Shown in pieces: positions 9,217 to 17,116 of a DNA stretch of 64,000 nucleotides. Positions within the stretch are counted from its first letter, which is position 1. Every line of letters starts with the position of its first letter. The notes below the pieces were generated by a model. It ran no database searches. It was not told the origin of the DNA and was given only the letters and a program-made list of their open reading frames with translations. The DNA comes from Agrilactobacillus yilanensis. Its GTDB lineage: Bacteria; Bacillota; Bacilli; Lactobacillales; Lactobacillaceae. The DNA lies in the NCBI RefSeq assembly GCF_003946725.1, contig NZ_RHOY01000013.1:1-64000 (forward strand), read 5' to 3'. Both the position numbers and the translations under genes were made by a program.

Positions 9217-11433
9217 CTATATGCTGTCGATGACACTCCAAGTGAGCTGTCCTTCATATTTATCCGCATTTGTTTGGGGATGAACACTTAACAATATCCC
9301 ACTATCATTGGTCCATTTTTGAGAAACGTTGGTCACTTCCAGTAAATCACTACTTGTGGTTTCAGAATCAATAGTTTGTGGTGTGTTCAGATCATATTGC
9401 TGGCCCGCAGCGTTAACATAAACCATCCCGTTATCAAGAATAGCCCCTGAAGTTAGTCCGGTTAATGGCTTGGTTTCTTGAACTTGCAGTGTCCAAGTGC
9501 TGTCTTTGCCTCGACTGTCCAAAACTTGAACATTCCAATCATCTTGACGTTGAACAATTTGCGTCGTAGGTCTAGATTGAATTGACTTGAAGCTTACATT
9601 GTCCCCAGCAGCTACGTGCAACGTTCCCTTTAAAGTGATCGTCGCTGTTAGTTCATTGGATTTATTCTCATTATTATCTTCAACATAAAATGTTAAGGTA
9701 TTGGTCCGCTGGGTCAACTGCTGCGCCGTTAAATTAATTTGAAAATGACCTGCAGCATCTGTCGTTAAAAGCGTCGCTGAATCCAAATCAGTCCCATTTA
9801 AATTCGCATGAACTTTGGTTGTGGCATTATCAACTGTGCTACCGTCCGCATAAGTGGCCGTGCCGGTGATGGTTGTCCCTTCGCCTTCATCTAAAGTAAT
9901 ATCTGTTGTATCTGACGTAATGCTCAAAGCGGGTGCCGCTGTGACAATAAAATCTTGTAACGTCGTATCTAAGATATTTGTTGGTCCAGAAAAATTAGCA
10001 TGGGTATCATCAACCGTAACGCTGCTTGTTGTATTATTTATAGCTCGACCATATAATTGGATTTTAGCCGTAGAGAAGTTTTGCCCAGAAATCGGGCCAA
10101 GATCGCGTAAAGTTCTGGTGAACGTTGATCCGGTGAGCTCTGAGGCATCAATCGTATCGGTGGTGGTATTGCCGTTATAAACGTTAGTATAAATAATTTT
10201 GCCACCGGTATATATCATATTTTCTGGCAGTTCAATGGTCGCATCATTGTCATACCACAAGTCAGAACCGCTATCATAGGTTAAGTCGTAGTCAAATGCC
10301 AACTGATCCCCTGCATTAACGGTCTTATTTTTAGAAGTTAATACTTGATTGCCTTGAGATTGGTTCGTAATGCTTGTTACAGCACTCGCCTGTACCATGG
10401 ATGGAATTGATTCAAAAATTACCATTGACTGAGACACACTTTCCCCGGTAGAACCGGTAAAACCCCAAAGTAGGTTATTTTCATTTGTGCCTAACCCAAA
10501 GTCGCTCTTAGAAAGCGTCGTTGACCGATTCCCAATCCCTGATTGAGATTCCCCGGTAGCTGCGTCTTTATCGTCCACATTATACGTTACTTTAGAAGTT
10601 GTTGGGTCCCAAACAACCGTTAAATGTACCCAGCGGCCGCCATTCATAATCGTACTTGAAGCTGGTATCGTTTGTAAGTTGGTATGGTTCATCGTGTAGA
10701 AGAACCGCCGCAGTGGCCAAAGCCCAGTAGATTTCTGGTTATAGGTTGCACCTTTAGCCGGAAAGCCATCCGCAATATGTCTCAATGAAATCCCAGTGTC
10801 ATAAGAGCTGTTTGGAGAAGCATCTGAAGTTAGTTCTTGATAACCAGGATTCGCATTATTAATATAGCTATCAAATTCAATGGCCCAGCTATTTTGAATC
10901 GCTGTAGTGGCTAAGTCCGCTGTAGAACCAACCGACCCATTTGTATCTGACGCCCAAACCCCTAATGTCTGTCCCGCTTGGGCCACACCGCTGGAGTTTT
11001 GACTAATCGCACTCATCCCATGACGGTCATTTTGCAGCACAAAGGCCATCCCATCACCGGGATTTTTTTGGCTACCACTGTAAATCCACATCGTCATTGT
11101 TTGCTTTTTAGAAAGATCCACATAATTATTCACACTGGGATTAGACCAAACTGCACTTAATTGGTTCTTAACTGCGTCCGTGATTTTGATAACGCTAACT
11201 TCCTTATCCGCATCATGAATAATTTCACCACTATTGGTGGCTTGTCCTGAAACGGAAGGAAACTGTGCTAATCTGAATAAATCAGAGTCTTTAAAATATA
11301 ACCCCTGGGGTGCAGATTCCAAAGCTTGGGTGATACTCGCGCCCTGAATTAGCTTTGGACTGATCACTATTGCTAAGCCTACTAGCAGGCAGCTCATTAC
11401 AAGTCCCATTAATTTTAATCTAAAACGTTTCAT
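9217..11433 (-). CDS. secreted L-type lectin-like protein with C-terminal WxL domain (paralogue)
   Basis: A 738-residue paralogue of the neighbouring gene with the same plan: signal peptide (MKRFRLKLMG then a hydrophobic stretch), lectin-like domain, beta-rich repeats and a WxL domain ending LTWSVIDSI. Identity is high in the lectin core flanks and C-terminal half. A block around residues 190-270 differs strongly, with a different loop length and sequence. This may be the ligand-binding face. ATG 11433 has a GAGGGG ribosome site. Both genes have their own terminators, so they are two units rather than one operon. Likely roles are glycan binding or adhesion at the cell surface (inference). Confidence 0.85.
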   Translation of the reverse strand: MKRFRLKLMGLVMSCLLVGLAIVISPKLIQGASITQALESAPQGLYFKDSDLFRLAQFPSVSGQATNSGEIIHDADKEVSVIKITDAVKNQLSAVWSNPSVNNYVDLSKKQTMTMWIYSGSQKNPGDGMAFVLQNDRHGMSAISQNSSGVAQAGQTLGVWASDTNGSVGSTADLATTAIQNSWAIEFDSYINNANPGYQELTSDASPNSSYDTGISLRHIADGFPAKGATYNQKSTGLWPLRRFFYTMNHTNLQTIPASSTIMNGGRWVHLTVVWDPTTSKVTYNVDDKDAATGESQSGIGNRSTTLSKSDFGLGTNENNLLWGFTGSTGESVSQSMVIFESIPSMVQASAVTSITNQSQGNQVLTSKNKTVNAGDQLAFDYDLTYDSGSDLWYDNDATIELPENMIYTGGKIIYTNVYNGNTTTDTIDASELTGSTFTRTLRDLGPISGQNFSTAKIQLYGRAINNTTSSVTVDDTHANFSGPTNILDTTLQDFIVTAAPALSITSDTTDITLDEGEGTTITGTATYADGSTVDNATTKVHANLNGTDLDSATLLTTDAAGHFQINLTAQQLTQRTNTLTFYVEDNNENKSNELTATITLKGTLHVAAGDNVSFKSIQSRPTTQIVQRQDDWNVQVLDSRGKDSTWTLQVQETKPLTGLTSGAILDNGMVYVNAAGQQYDLNTPQTIDSETTSSDLLEVTNVSQKWTNDSGILLSVHPQTNADKYEGQLTWSVIDSI

Positions 11434-11581
11434 ACCTATTCCCCTCATTTAATCATTTAATTTCCATTAAATAACTAAAGCCAACCATATTTGAATCTAC
11501 AATAACTATATTATAGAATTAATTTGCCTATTTCCTGCCCAATTATACAATATTATTTCAAAGATTACGAACCTTTAGTAC

Positions 11582-11619
11582 CACTTTATTATAGATATTA
11601 TTATTTATTCAATAAAGTG
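11582..11619 (-). promoter_or_regulatory. palindromic promoter-proximal element of the upstream WxL gene
   Basis: CACTTTATT (11582-11590) and AATAAAGTG (11611-11619) form a perfect 9-bp inverted repeat. The distal arm on the minus strand overlaps a TATAAT. A related but imperfect copy precedes the other WxL gene. Confidence 0.5.
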
Positions 11620-11653
11620 CACTCACTTTTCTAAATTTGACTTTAATAACCCA

Positions 11654-11703
11654 CACAAAAAGGCTCAACCAAGATGAACACGCTTTGGCTGAGCCTTTTT
11701 GTG
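11654..11703. terminator. terminator downstream of the small membrane protein gene
   Basis: CACAAAAAGGCTCA pairs with TGAGCCTTTTTGTG, with further CCAA/TTGG pairing inside. T-runs occur on both strands. Confidence 0.88.
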
Positions 11704-11728
11704 CGCTATAAATATTAATCCGTTCTCA

Positions 11729-12205
11729 TTACATTTGATTAATATTTTCTACGTTAATTGAAACAGTCTCTGGAATATATTTTTCTAATTCCGCTTGCAA
11801 GTTTTCGACTGTCTGATTGAATGTTAATTGCATTTTTTGATGTGTCAGTGTCATAAACACCGCAATGACCCGGCTTTTGCCATCTGGCAAATCAATTGGA
11901 ATTAACGTAATCTCTGAAAAATTACGATAAGGGACAACTCTTGAGAAAAAGCCCGTACTAATTAGACGTTTTGTGCCAATCCCACCGACACCGTCCATAA
12001 TCATCACTAAAATAAATGATGACACTGCAATGACGTATGGCCAGTTACTAGCCGCCGGTGTAGCTAAAATCCAAACACTAAAGACAATCCCTAGAATTGG
12101 TGTTGATAAGTTATACCGAGCACGAATTGTCAACTGTGACTGCCAATACACACTGTAGATGGCACTGGCAATCATTCCAATATCTAAGATAATAATAAAA
12201 ACCAT
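11729..12205 (-). CDS. membrane protein of unknown function
   Basis: A 158-residue protein with about three hydrophobic segments (about 2-20, 34-50, 55-72) and a soluble C-terminal half (about 85-158) that looks like the PH-like/DUF5673-type tails of bacterial membrane proteins (TGFFSRVVPYRNFSEITLI). I cannot assign a function. GGAGG precedes the start. It is a single gene between a terminator and a promoter region. Confidence 0.55.
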   Translation of the reverse strand: MVFIIILDIGMIASAIYSVYWQSQLTIRARYNLSTPILGIVFSVWILATPAASNWPYVIAVSSFILVMIMDGVGGIGTKRLISTGFFSRVVPYRNFSEITLIPIDLPDGKSRVIAVFMTLTHQKMQLTFNQTVENLQAELEKYIPETVSINVENINQM

Positions 12206-12335
12206 AGGGCACCTCCAGTTATCTGTGGCATATTATTAATTACATTATATACTACTATAGCTGATATTACTAAAAAGCAAAGTTTTTATTTATTAACTTA
12301 GATTAATTTTTATAATAATCTTTGAATGAGCTTAC

Positions 12336-13115
12336 TTAAGCTGTTTTGGAAGATTTCGTAGCATCTTTAACCTTCGCCGCTAGCTGACTATGTTGTGCCC
12401 GTTTTACAAAATCATCAAAAAGCGCTTGATCTTCTTTTTGCTGTGCCGCTAAATTTTCTGGGTGCCATTGCACCGCCACAATTTGATTACCCTGGCTGCT
12501 TTCAATCGCTTCGATTATACCATCCGGTGCTTTGGCCGAGATTTTTAACCCTTGGCCCAAAGTCCGCACCGCTTGATGATGTCTAGAATTTACATAAGGA
12601 TGCTGTCCGACCACAGCTGCTAAGTGGCTGTCCGCTTTGACTTGAACATCGTGGGCGGGTAAATCGCCGGCCAGCGCCTGTGCATGTTGAATATAAGCCG
12701 TACTGATTTGCGTATCAATATCTTGATACAAATCGCCGCCCAATCCGATATTGATTAACTGCATCCCTCGACACATTCCAAAAATGGCTTTATTCATTTT
12801 TAAAGCTGCTTTAAACATCATCAGCTCAAACGCGTCCCGATTATAAACGGTCAATCCGGTATGGCTATTTTTAGTTTCATTATATAGACTGGGCGTGATA
12901 TCAAATCCACCAAGAAAGACAACCCCATCTCCCATAGTCATATAATTAGCCACATCATCTTCATCTAAAGTATAAGGAATCGCCATTGGTAGACCACCTG
13001 CACGTTGGATGGCATCCACCACCGGCCGCGGTACGAAATCGGCACGTTTAAAATTAATATAATGTGCCGCTTCCATATTAATATCAGCTGGAATTAATAT
13101 TCTTGGCTTCATCAT
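12336..13115 (-). CDS. class I glutamine amidotransferase-like hydrolase (gamma-glutamyl-GABA hydrolase family)
   Basis: A 259-residue cytosolic hydrolase of peptidase family C26 (PuuD-like), which cleaves gamma-glutamyl amide bonds. The nucleophile elbow GMCRGMQL (Cys near residue 110) and the HPE triad motif (WHPEN, near residue 222) are present. It starts RILIPADINM as usual for the family. The ATG at 13115 has an AGAGAGG site 7 nt upstream; the longer open frame has no ribosome site. There is no polyamine pathway nearby, so the substrate is open. A basic, Ala/Lys-rich tail (AAKVKDATKSSKTA) is unusual. Confidence 0.82.
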   Translation of the reverse strand: MMKPRILIPADINMEAAHYINFKRADFVPRPVVDAIQRAGGLPMAIPYTLDEDDVANYMTMGDGVVFLGGFDITPSLYNETKNSHTGLTVYNRDAFELMMFKAALKMNKAIFGMCRGMQLINIGLGGDLYQDIDTQISTAYIQHAQALAGDLPAHDVQVKADSHLAAVVGQHPYVNSRHHQAVRTLGQGLKISAKAPDGIIEAIESSQGNQIVAVQWHPENLAAQQKEDQALFDDFVKRAQHSQLAAKVKDATKSSKTA

Positions 13116-13243
13116 TAACCATCCTCTCTTCGAAAAATAACGATATAACGTCAATTTACTACAGAACGCTTTAAAATACAATAAGGGTTTCTTACAAAAG
13201 GTCAAGCCCTCGCAATCTTCAAAAAATTTTGCTACATTAATGG

Positions 13244-13630
13244 TTAGTGTTCTTCTTTAGAAAATGTTTTAGCCATTAATGTAACGGTACTTAAGCTCGT
13301 TTGCTTGGAAGTACCTGCTAAATAGGTACAAACTTGATAAACTAAGATCTGCTGCCCTAAACGAATTGGCGTTGCTTCTGCGATCAATACCCCTGTTGAA
13401 ACAGCTGCTAAGTGATGGGTCTGAATATCCAAGCCTACAGCCACACGTTTTGTTTTGCCCAAATAAGCATTGGCCGCCAAGCTCGCTGCCGTTTCTGCCA
13501 GCACACAGTTCAGGCCACCATGTAAAATGCCAAAGGGCTGTTTTGTTTTGTCACTAATTGGTAAAGTAATCAAAGTTCGGGCTTCGGTCACTTCAGTTAC
13601 TTGAATGTCTAAAGCTTCTAAAAGATCCAC
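13244..13630 (-). CDS. menI: hotdog-fold thioesterase, probable DHNA-CoA thioesterase
   Basis: A 128-residue PaaI-type hotdog enzyme. The [14 protein letters not shown] block is the family's catalytic helix region, with the acidic Glu at the end. The start is the GTG at 13630, placed by AGGAG 8 nt upstream, not one of the longer in-frame starts. It is divergent from menB, with start codons only 28 bp apart, and menE follows menB. The natural assignment is hydrolysis of 1,4-dihydroxy-2-naphthoyl-CoA, the step after MenB. General acyl-CoA thioesterases look alike, so menI is inference from context. Confidence 0.72.
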   Translation of the reverse strand: MDLLEALDIQVTEVTEARTLITLPISDKTKQPFGILHGGLNCVLAETAASLAANAYLGKTKRVAVGLDIQTHHLAAVSTGVLIAEATPIRLGQQILVYQVCTYLAGTSKQTSLSTVTLMAKTFSKEEH

Positions 13631-13658
13631 TAAAATCACTCCTAAAGAGGTTAAAATT

Positions 13659-14486
13659 ATGTCAACTACTGAGTTTAATTGGATAAATGTCAAAGATTAT
13701 CAAGAAATTATCTTTGAACGCATGGATAAAATTGCCAAAATTACGATGAATCGCCCAGAACATCTTAATGCCTTCACCCCGGTCACCGTACAAGAAATGA
13801 TTGATGCGTTTAACATCTGCCGCGATGACGCTTCCATTGGCGTTATCATCTTAACTGGTGCCGGCGACAAGGCCTTTTCTTCCGGCGGTGATCAAAGCAT
13901 TCGTGGTAATGGCGGCTATGTGGGCCCTGATCATATTGCCCGGTTGAACGTTTTAGACTTGCAACACCTTATTCGGATCATTCCTAAGCCAATCATTGCC
14001 ATGGTTAAAGGCTGGTCTGTTGGTGGCGGTAATATTTTACAACTCGTTTGTGATCTAACCATCGCTGCTGATAATGCCCAATTTGGCCAAACCGGTCCTA
14101 AAGTTGGCAGTTTTGACGCCGGCTACGGTTCTGGCTATCTCGCCCGCGTCATCGGTCATAAACGCGCCAAAGAAGTTTGGTTCTTAAATGAATTTTACAC
14201 CGCCGAAGAAGCTTATAACATGAATTGGATCAATAAAGTTGTCCCATTAGCCGATGTTGAAAAAGTTACTATCGACTGGTGCCGCACTATCTTAAAACGC
14301 TCACCAACCGCACTCCGACTCATCAAAGCCGCCATGAACGCCGACACCGATGGCCTAGCCGGCTTACAACAACTAGGCGGAGACGCCACCATGCTCTTTT
14401 ACACTAGCGACGAAGGTAAGGAAGGCCGGGACGCCTTTAACGAAAAACGCGACCCTAACTTTGACCAATTCCCAAAATTCCCATAA
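13659..14486 (+). CDS. menB: 1,4-dihydroxy-2-naphthoyl-CoA synthase
   Basis: A 275-residue crotonase-fold enzyme that cyclises o-succinylbenzoyl-CoA to DHNA-CoA in menaquinone synthesis. Typical MenB features are visible: [23 protein letters not shown] at the start, the SSGGDQ oxyanion region, [10 protein letters not shown], the [14 protein letters not shown] block that separates MenB from other crotonases, and a C-terminal [14 protein letters not shown] tail. ATG 13659 has AAAGAGG 8 nt upstream; the track-length frame starting earlier overlaps the thioesterase start. Its promoter must lie inside the thioesterase gene. A repeat array begins 5 bp after the stop codon. Confidence 0.95.
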   Translation: MSTTEFNWINVKDYQEIIFERMDKIAKITMNRPEHLNAFTPVTVQEMIDAFNICRDDASIGVIILTGAGDKAFSSGGDQSIRGNGGYVGPDHIARLNVLDLQHLIRIIPKPIIAMVKGWSVGGGNILQLVCDLTIAADNAQFGQTGPKVGSFDAGYGSGYLARVIGHKRAKEVWFLNEFYTAEEAYNMNWINKVVPLADVEKVTIDWCRTILKRSPTALRLIKAAMNADTDGLAGLQQLGGDATMLFYTSDEGKEGRDAFNEKRDPNFDQFPKFP

Positions 14487-14491
14487 AAATC

Positions 14492-14607
14492 AGAGCGTGA
14501 CAAAAGACGGGTTGATTTTGAGCATAGCCTAGACTAACGCCGTGAGCGGTTTTCGCTTACAAGTTAGACGTAGCTAAGCGCAGAAATCAGTCTTTTGGAG
14601 CGCGTTT
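14492..14607 (+). repeat. A-type structured repeat
   Basis: Reference A copy. Left end AGAGCGTGA, then nested arms CAAAAGAC, TGATTTTG, GCATAGC and CTAAC; apex GAGCG-tttt-CGCT; then GTTAG, GCTAAGC, AAATCA, GTCTTTTG and GGAGCGCGTTT. All arms are complementary except an asymmetric internal loop CCTAGA opposite ACGTAG. It starts 5 bp after the menB stop codon. Confidence 0.93.
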
Positions 14608-14611
14608 AATA

Positions 14612-14727
14612 AGAGCGTGAACTAGAGCGGGAAAGCCTCGAGCACTAACCTAGAATCTTGCAGGGTGTCGCCAGACACACAAAAGATTCGTAGTTAGGTA
14701 AGAGCTTTGCTCTAGTGAGCGCGTTTA
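14612..14727 (+). repeat. B-type structured repeat
   Basis: Reference B copy. Arms ACTAGAGC/GCTCTAGT, AAAGC/GCTTT, TAAC/GTTA and GAATCTT/AAGATTC; apex GTGTC-gcca-GACAC. The stems share no sequence with A, but the internal loop CCTAG opposite CGTAG is the same, as are the AGAGCGTGA and GCGCGTTT ends. Confidence 0.93.
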
Positions 14728-14730
14728 ATC

Positions 14731-14847
14731 AGAGCGTGACAAAAGACGGGTTGATTTTGAGCATAGCCTAGGCTAACGCCGTGAGCGGTTTTCGCTTACA
14801 AGTTAGACGTAGCTAGGCGCAGAAATCAGTCTTTTGGAACGCGTTTA
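14731..14847 (+). repeat. A-type structured repeat
   Basis: Second A copy in the same array, 3 nt after the B copy. It differs from 14492 by a few substitutions in arms and loop (CCTAGG instead of CCTAGA; AACGCG instead of GCGCG at the right end). Confidence 0.92.
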
Positions 14848-14850
14848 ATC

Positions 14851-14905
14851 AGAGCGTGAAAGGACACGGTTTGACAATGCACATAACCTAGACTTTCACC
14901 ACACT
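14851..14905 (+). repeat. truncated C-type half repeat
   Basis: A left arm only: AGAGCGTGAAAGGACACGG, TTGACAAT, GCACATAACC, TAGACTTTCACC, then unrelated sequence. No right arm follows, like the half copy at 94-141. Confidence 0.75.
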
Positions 14906-14943
14906 TAACCTTAACAAATACCAATACTGAAAGAAGGGATATT

Positions 14944-16386
14944 TTGGAAAATTGGCTATTAAAACGCGCCCAATTATCCAGTGACCAACCTGCCCTTTAT
15001 TTTCAAGATCACACATTAACTTTTAAAGCTCTAGCTAATGAAGTTCAAGAATGGGCTGAAAAACTCAATAATTTAACATTGCAGCCCAAAAGTCCGATTG
15101 GTTTAATCGGCACCAACACTAAAACAACTTACTGCCTGATCTTAGCAATTCAACAGCTGGGGCATCCCGTTGCCCTATTCAATTTTAGATTAAGTCCTGC
15201 CGAGCTGCTGCAACAAGTCCAAGATGCCCAACCTAGTATTTTATTAGTTGATGATACTTTACCGCAATGGCAAAAATTACCTGGAAGCCTAAGTTATCAA
15301 GCTTTGAATCAACAACAGCGGCAAAGCTATCCGCCCATCGCTGAATTTGATAACGAAACCATTGCGGACATTATGTATACTTCAGGTTCCACCGGCCGAC
15401 CAAAAGGCGTCTTGCAAACCTTTGGCAATCACTTTTATTCCGCCATTGGTACTGGTCTAAACTTCAAATTATCCAGTGACGATGCCTGGATTTGTGCAGT
15501 ACCGTTATTTCATATCAGCGGACTTTCCATTTTAATGCGCAGTTTGATCTATGGCCTAACCGTTTACTTAGAACCAAAATTTGATGCCCAAAGAATTAAT
15601 TACCTATTGCAACAAGCTCCCACCACCATCGTTTCCGTTGTCCCTTACATGCTAAAACAACTGCTGGCAACCCTTCCTGAAAGCGCCCACTATCAATCAA
15701 AATTTAAAGGACTCTTCTTAGGCGGCGGTCCCATTGATCGCAAAACGCTGGAAATCTGTGAAGCCCGCCAAATTCCAGTAGTGCAATCTTACGGTATGAC
15801 AGAAACCGCTTCAAACGTCGTGGCCTTAAATTTCAAAGATGCCCCGCAAAAAATTGGTGCTTCAGGTCAAGCATTGTTTCCTGTACAGCTGCGCATCAGC
15901 CCTCAAGGTGAAATCCAGCTAAAAAGCCCCACCTTAGCAAAAGGCTATCTCCATCAAACCGCCGCTTTTGAACAAAAATTCACCGCAGATCACTGGTTCA
16001 AAACCGGTGATATTGGTGAATTAGACACACAAGGTTTTTTATACGTCAAAGGCCGAGTAGATACGATGTTTATCTCCGGTGGTGAAAATATTTTTCCGAA
16101 TGAAATTGAAGCAATCTACAGTCATTACCCGGGCATTCAAGAAATTGTCGTCACCCATCAAAAAGACCCAAAATGGGGGGCCATCCCGATCGCATTAATT
16201 ATTCCTGAAAAAGGCGCCTCGTTAACCGCAAAGGCATTAACTGATTTTGGCCGAGAACAGCTGACCCATTACAAAGTGCCAAAAGCCTTTTATCAATTGA
16301 CACAATTACCTAAAACCGGTAATGGCAAATTGAATTATGCCGCTTTAAATACACTAGAACTTGTCAAAAGTCAACAATTAAGTTAG
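14944..16386 (+). CDS. menE: 2-succinylbenzoate--CoA ligase
   Basis: A 480-residue acyl-adenylate-forming ligase that activates o-succinylbenzoate with ATP and CoA for MenB. The P-loop YTSGSTGRPKG is near residue 144, the adenylate motif SYGMTET near 282, the TGDIGELD hinge near 357, and the catalytic lysine in KTGNGKLNY near the C-terminus. Length is normal for MenE. The TTG start has AGAAGGG 7 nt upstream. It lies 457 bp after menB, separated by a four-element repeat array. menF, menD, menH, menC and menA are not in the window. Confidence 0.92.
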   Translation: MENWLLKRAQLSSDQPALYFQDHTLTFKALANEVQEWAEKLNNLTLQPKSPIGLIGTNTKTTYCLILAIQQLGHPVALFNFRLSPAELLQQVQDAQPSILLVDDTLPQWQKLPGSLSYQALNQQQRQSYPPIAEFDNETIADIMYTSGSTGRPKGVLQTFGNHFYSAIGTGLNFKLSSDDAWICAVPLFHISGLSILMRSLIYGLTVYLEPKFDAQRINYLLQQAPTTIVSVVPYMLKQLLATLPESAHYQSKFKGLFLGGGPIDRKTLEICEARQIPVVQSYGMTETASNVVALNFKDAPQKIGASGQALFPVQLRISPQGEIQLKSPTLAKGYLHQTAAFEQKFTADHWFKTGDIGELDTQGFLYVKGRVDTMFISGGENIFPNEIEAIYSHYPGIQEIVVTHQKDPKWGAIPIALIIPEKGASLTAKALTDFGREQLTHYKVPKAFYQLTQLPKTGNGKLNYAALNTLELVKSQQLS

Positions 16387-16448
16387 CCATCGACTTTCAA
16401 AAAAGATAGGAAGATTTAAAAATTTTGACGGTTTTTTAATCTTATTTA

Positions 16449-16457
16449 TGGCATAAT
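16449..16457 (+). promoter_or_regulatory. extended -10 promoter of the candidate sRNA
   Basis: TGGCATAAT fits the extended -10 pattern TGN-TATAAT with one mismatch. A TTGACG at 16425-16430 is too far (21 bp) to be a standard -35. The expected start is about 16464. Confidence 0.5.
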
Positions 16458-16463
16458 AGAATT

Positions 16464-16586
16464 ACAGAGATGTATAGACCCACTAATCTTAATACTTCCT
16501 CCCAATATTGTATATAAAGATAAATACATCTCTCCCCCTATTCCCCATAGAGCCAAGGCAGACCCGCCTTGACTCATTTTTTTTTT
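16464..16586 (+). ncRNA. candidate small regulatory RNA with C-rich loops
   Basis: A roughly 120-nt unit with no coding frame of note. AGAGATGTAT (16466-16475) pairs perfectly with ATACATCTCT (16524-16533). The loop contains CTTCCTCCC and the linker after the stem contains CTCCCCCTATTCCCC, both anti-Shine-Dalgarno-like. An intrinsic terminator (GAGCCAAGGC / GCCTTGACTC, 16550-16575, ten T residues) closes it. The layout resembles streptococcal csRNAs and UCCC-motif sRNAs, though no known family is recognised. It could instead be the menE 3' untranslated region. Confidence 0.5.
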
Positions 16587-16591
16587 GTAAA

Positions 16592-16709
16592 AGAGCGCGA
16601 ACTGGAGCGGGAAAGCCTCGAGCGTAACCTAGACTTACGACATAAGCCCGGTCTTGGCTTGTGAATAAGGCGTAGTTATGTGAGAGCTTTGCTCCAGTGA
16701 GCGCGTTTA
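16592..16709 (+). repeat. B/C hybrid structured repeat
   Basis: The outer stem is B-type but with a compensatory change, ACTGGAGC/GCTCCAGT. The inner hairpin is C-type (CTTAC-GACATAAGCC / GGCTTGTGAATAAG). The conserved internal loop CCTAG/CGTAG lies at the junction. Confidence 0.9.
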
Positions 16710-16713
16710 AACC

Positions 16714-16830
16714 AGAGCGTGACCAAAGACGGGTTGATTTTGAGCATAGCCTAGACTAACGCCGTGAGCGGTTTTCGCTCACAAGTTAGACGTAGCTAAG
16801 CGCAAAAATCAGTCTTTGGGAACGCGTTTA
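16714..16830 (+). repeat. A-type structured repeat
   Basis: The outer arm carries a paired change, CCAAAGAC with GTCTTTGG, where other A copies have CAAAAGAC with GTCTTTTG. Confidence 0.92.
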
Positions 16831-16946
16831 GAGCGTGAACTAGAGTGGGAAAGCCTCGAGCACTAACCTAGAATCTTGCAGGGTGTCGTTAGACACACAA
16901 GAGATTCGTAGTTAGGTGAGAGCTTTGCTCTAGTGAACGCGTTTTA
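16831..16946 (+). repeat. B-type structured repeat
   Basis: It follows the A copy with no linker (GTTTAGAGCGTG). Apex GTGTC-gtta-GACAC keeps the stem with a different tetraloop. Confidence 0.92.
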
Positions 16947-16951
16947 GAACC

Positions 16952-16985
16952 AGAGCGAGAAACCCACGAGTACTAATCTAAAAAA
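16952..16985 (+). repeat. degenerate half copy of a B-type repeat
   Basis: AGAGCGAGAAACCCACGAG followed by TACTAATCTA resembles a B left arm. No right arm follows. Confidence 0.5.
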
Positions 16986-16993
16986 CAACAAAA

Positions 16994-17022
16994 CTTGACG
17001 GATCCAATTAATTATGATTTAA
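16994..17022 (+). promoter_or_regulatory. promoter of the Phe-leader/BacA-like unit
   Basis: TTGACG (16994-16999), 17-bp spacer, TTTAAT (17017-17022), with an upstream TG that makes it an extended -10. The leader peptide starts 35 bp later. Confidence 0.75.
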
Positions 17023-17056
17023 TGAGAATATTAAATTACGGAAAGGGATTTTAACT

Positions 17057-17116
17057 ATGACTTCATTAAACCTTCATACAACAATGACTCGATTTAGCTT
17101 TAACAGCTTTAGATAG
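17057..17116 (+). CDS. Phe-codon leader peptide
   Basis: A 19-codon frame encoding MTSLNLHTTMTRFSFNSFR, with GAAAGGG 10 nt before the ATG. Three TTT phenylalanine codons occur in the last seven codons. A hairpin begins directly after the TAG stop codon, and a terminator/antiterminator pair follows. This is the arrangement of ribosome-stalling attenuator peptides. Its function is inferred from position and composition. Confidence 0.6.
   Translation: MTSLNLHTTMTRFSFNSFR

Noticed and set aside
14492-14905. CRISPR array
   Set aside because: Regular repeats of about 115 bp suggest it at first, but the units are adjacent hairpins with linkers of 3-8 nt and no unique spacers, and there are no cas genes.
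16464-16586. 5S rRNA, 6S or SRP RNA
   Set aside because: Length is close to 5S rRNA, but neither conserved 5S loops nor the SRP tetraloop helix nor the 6S bubble is seen.
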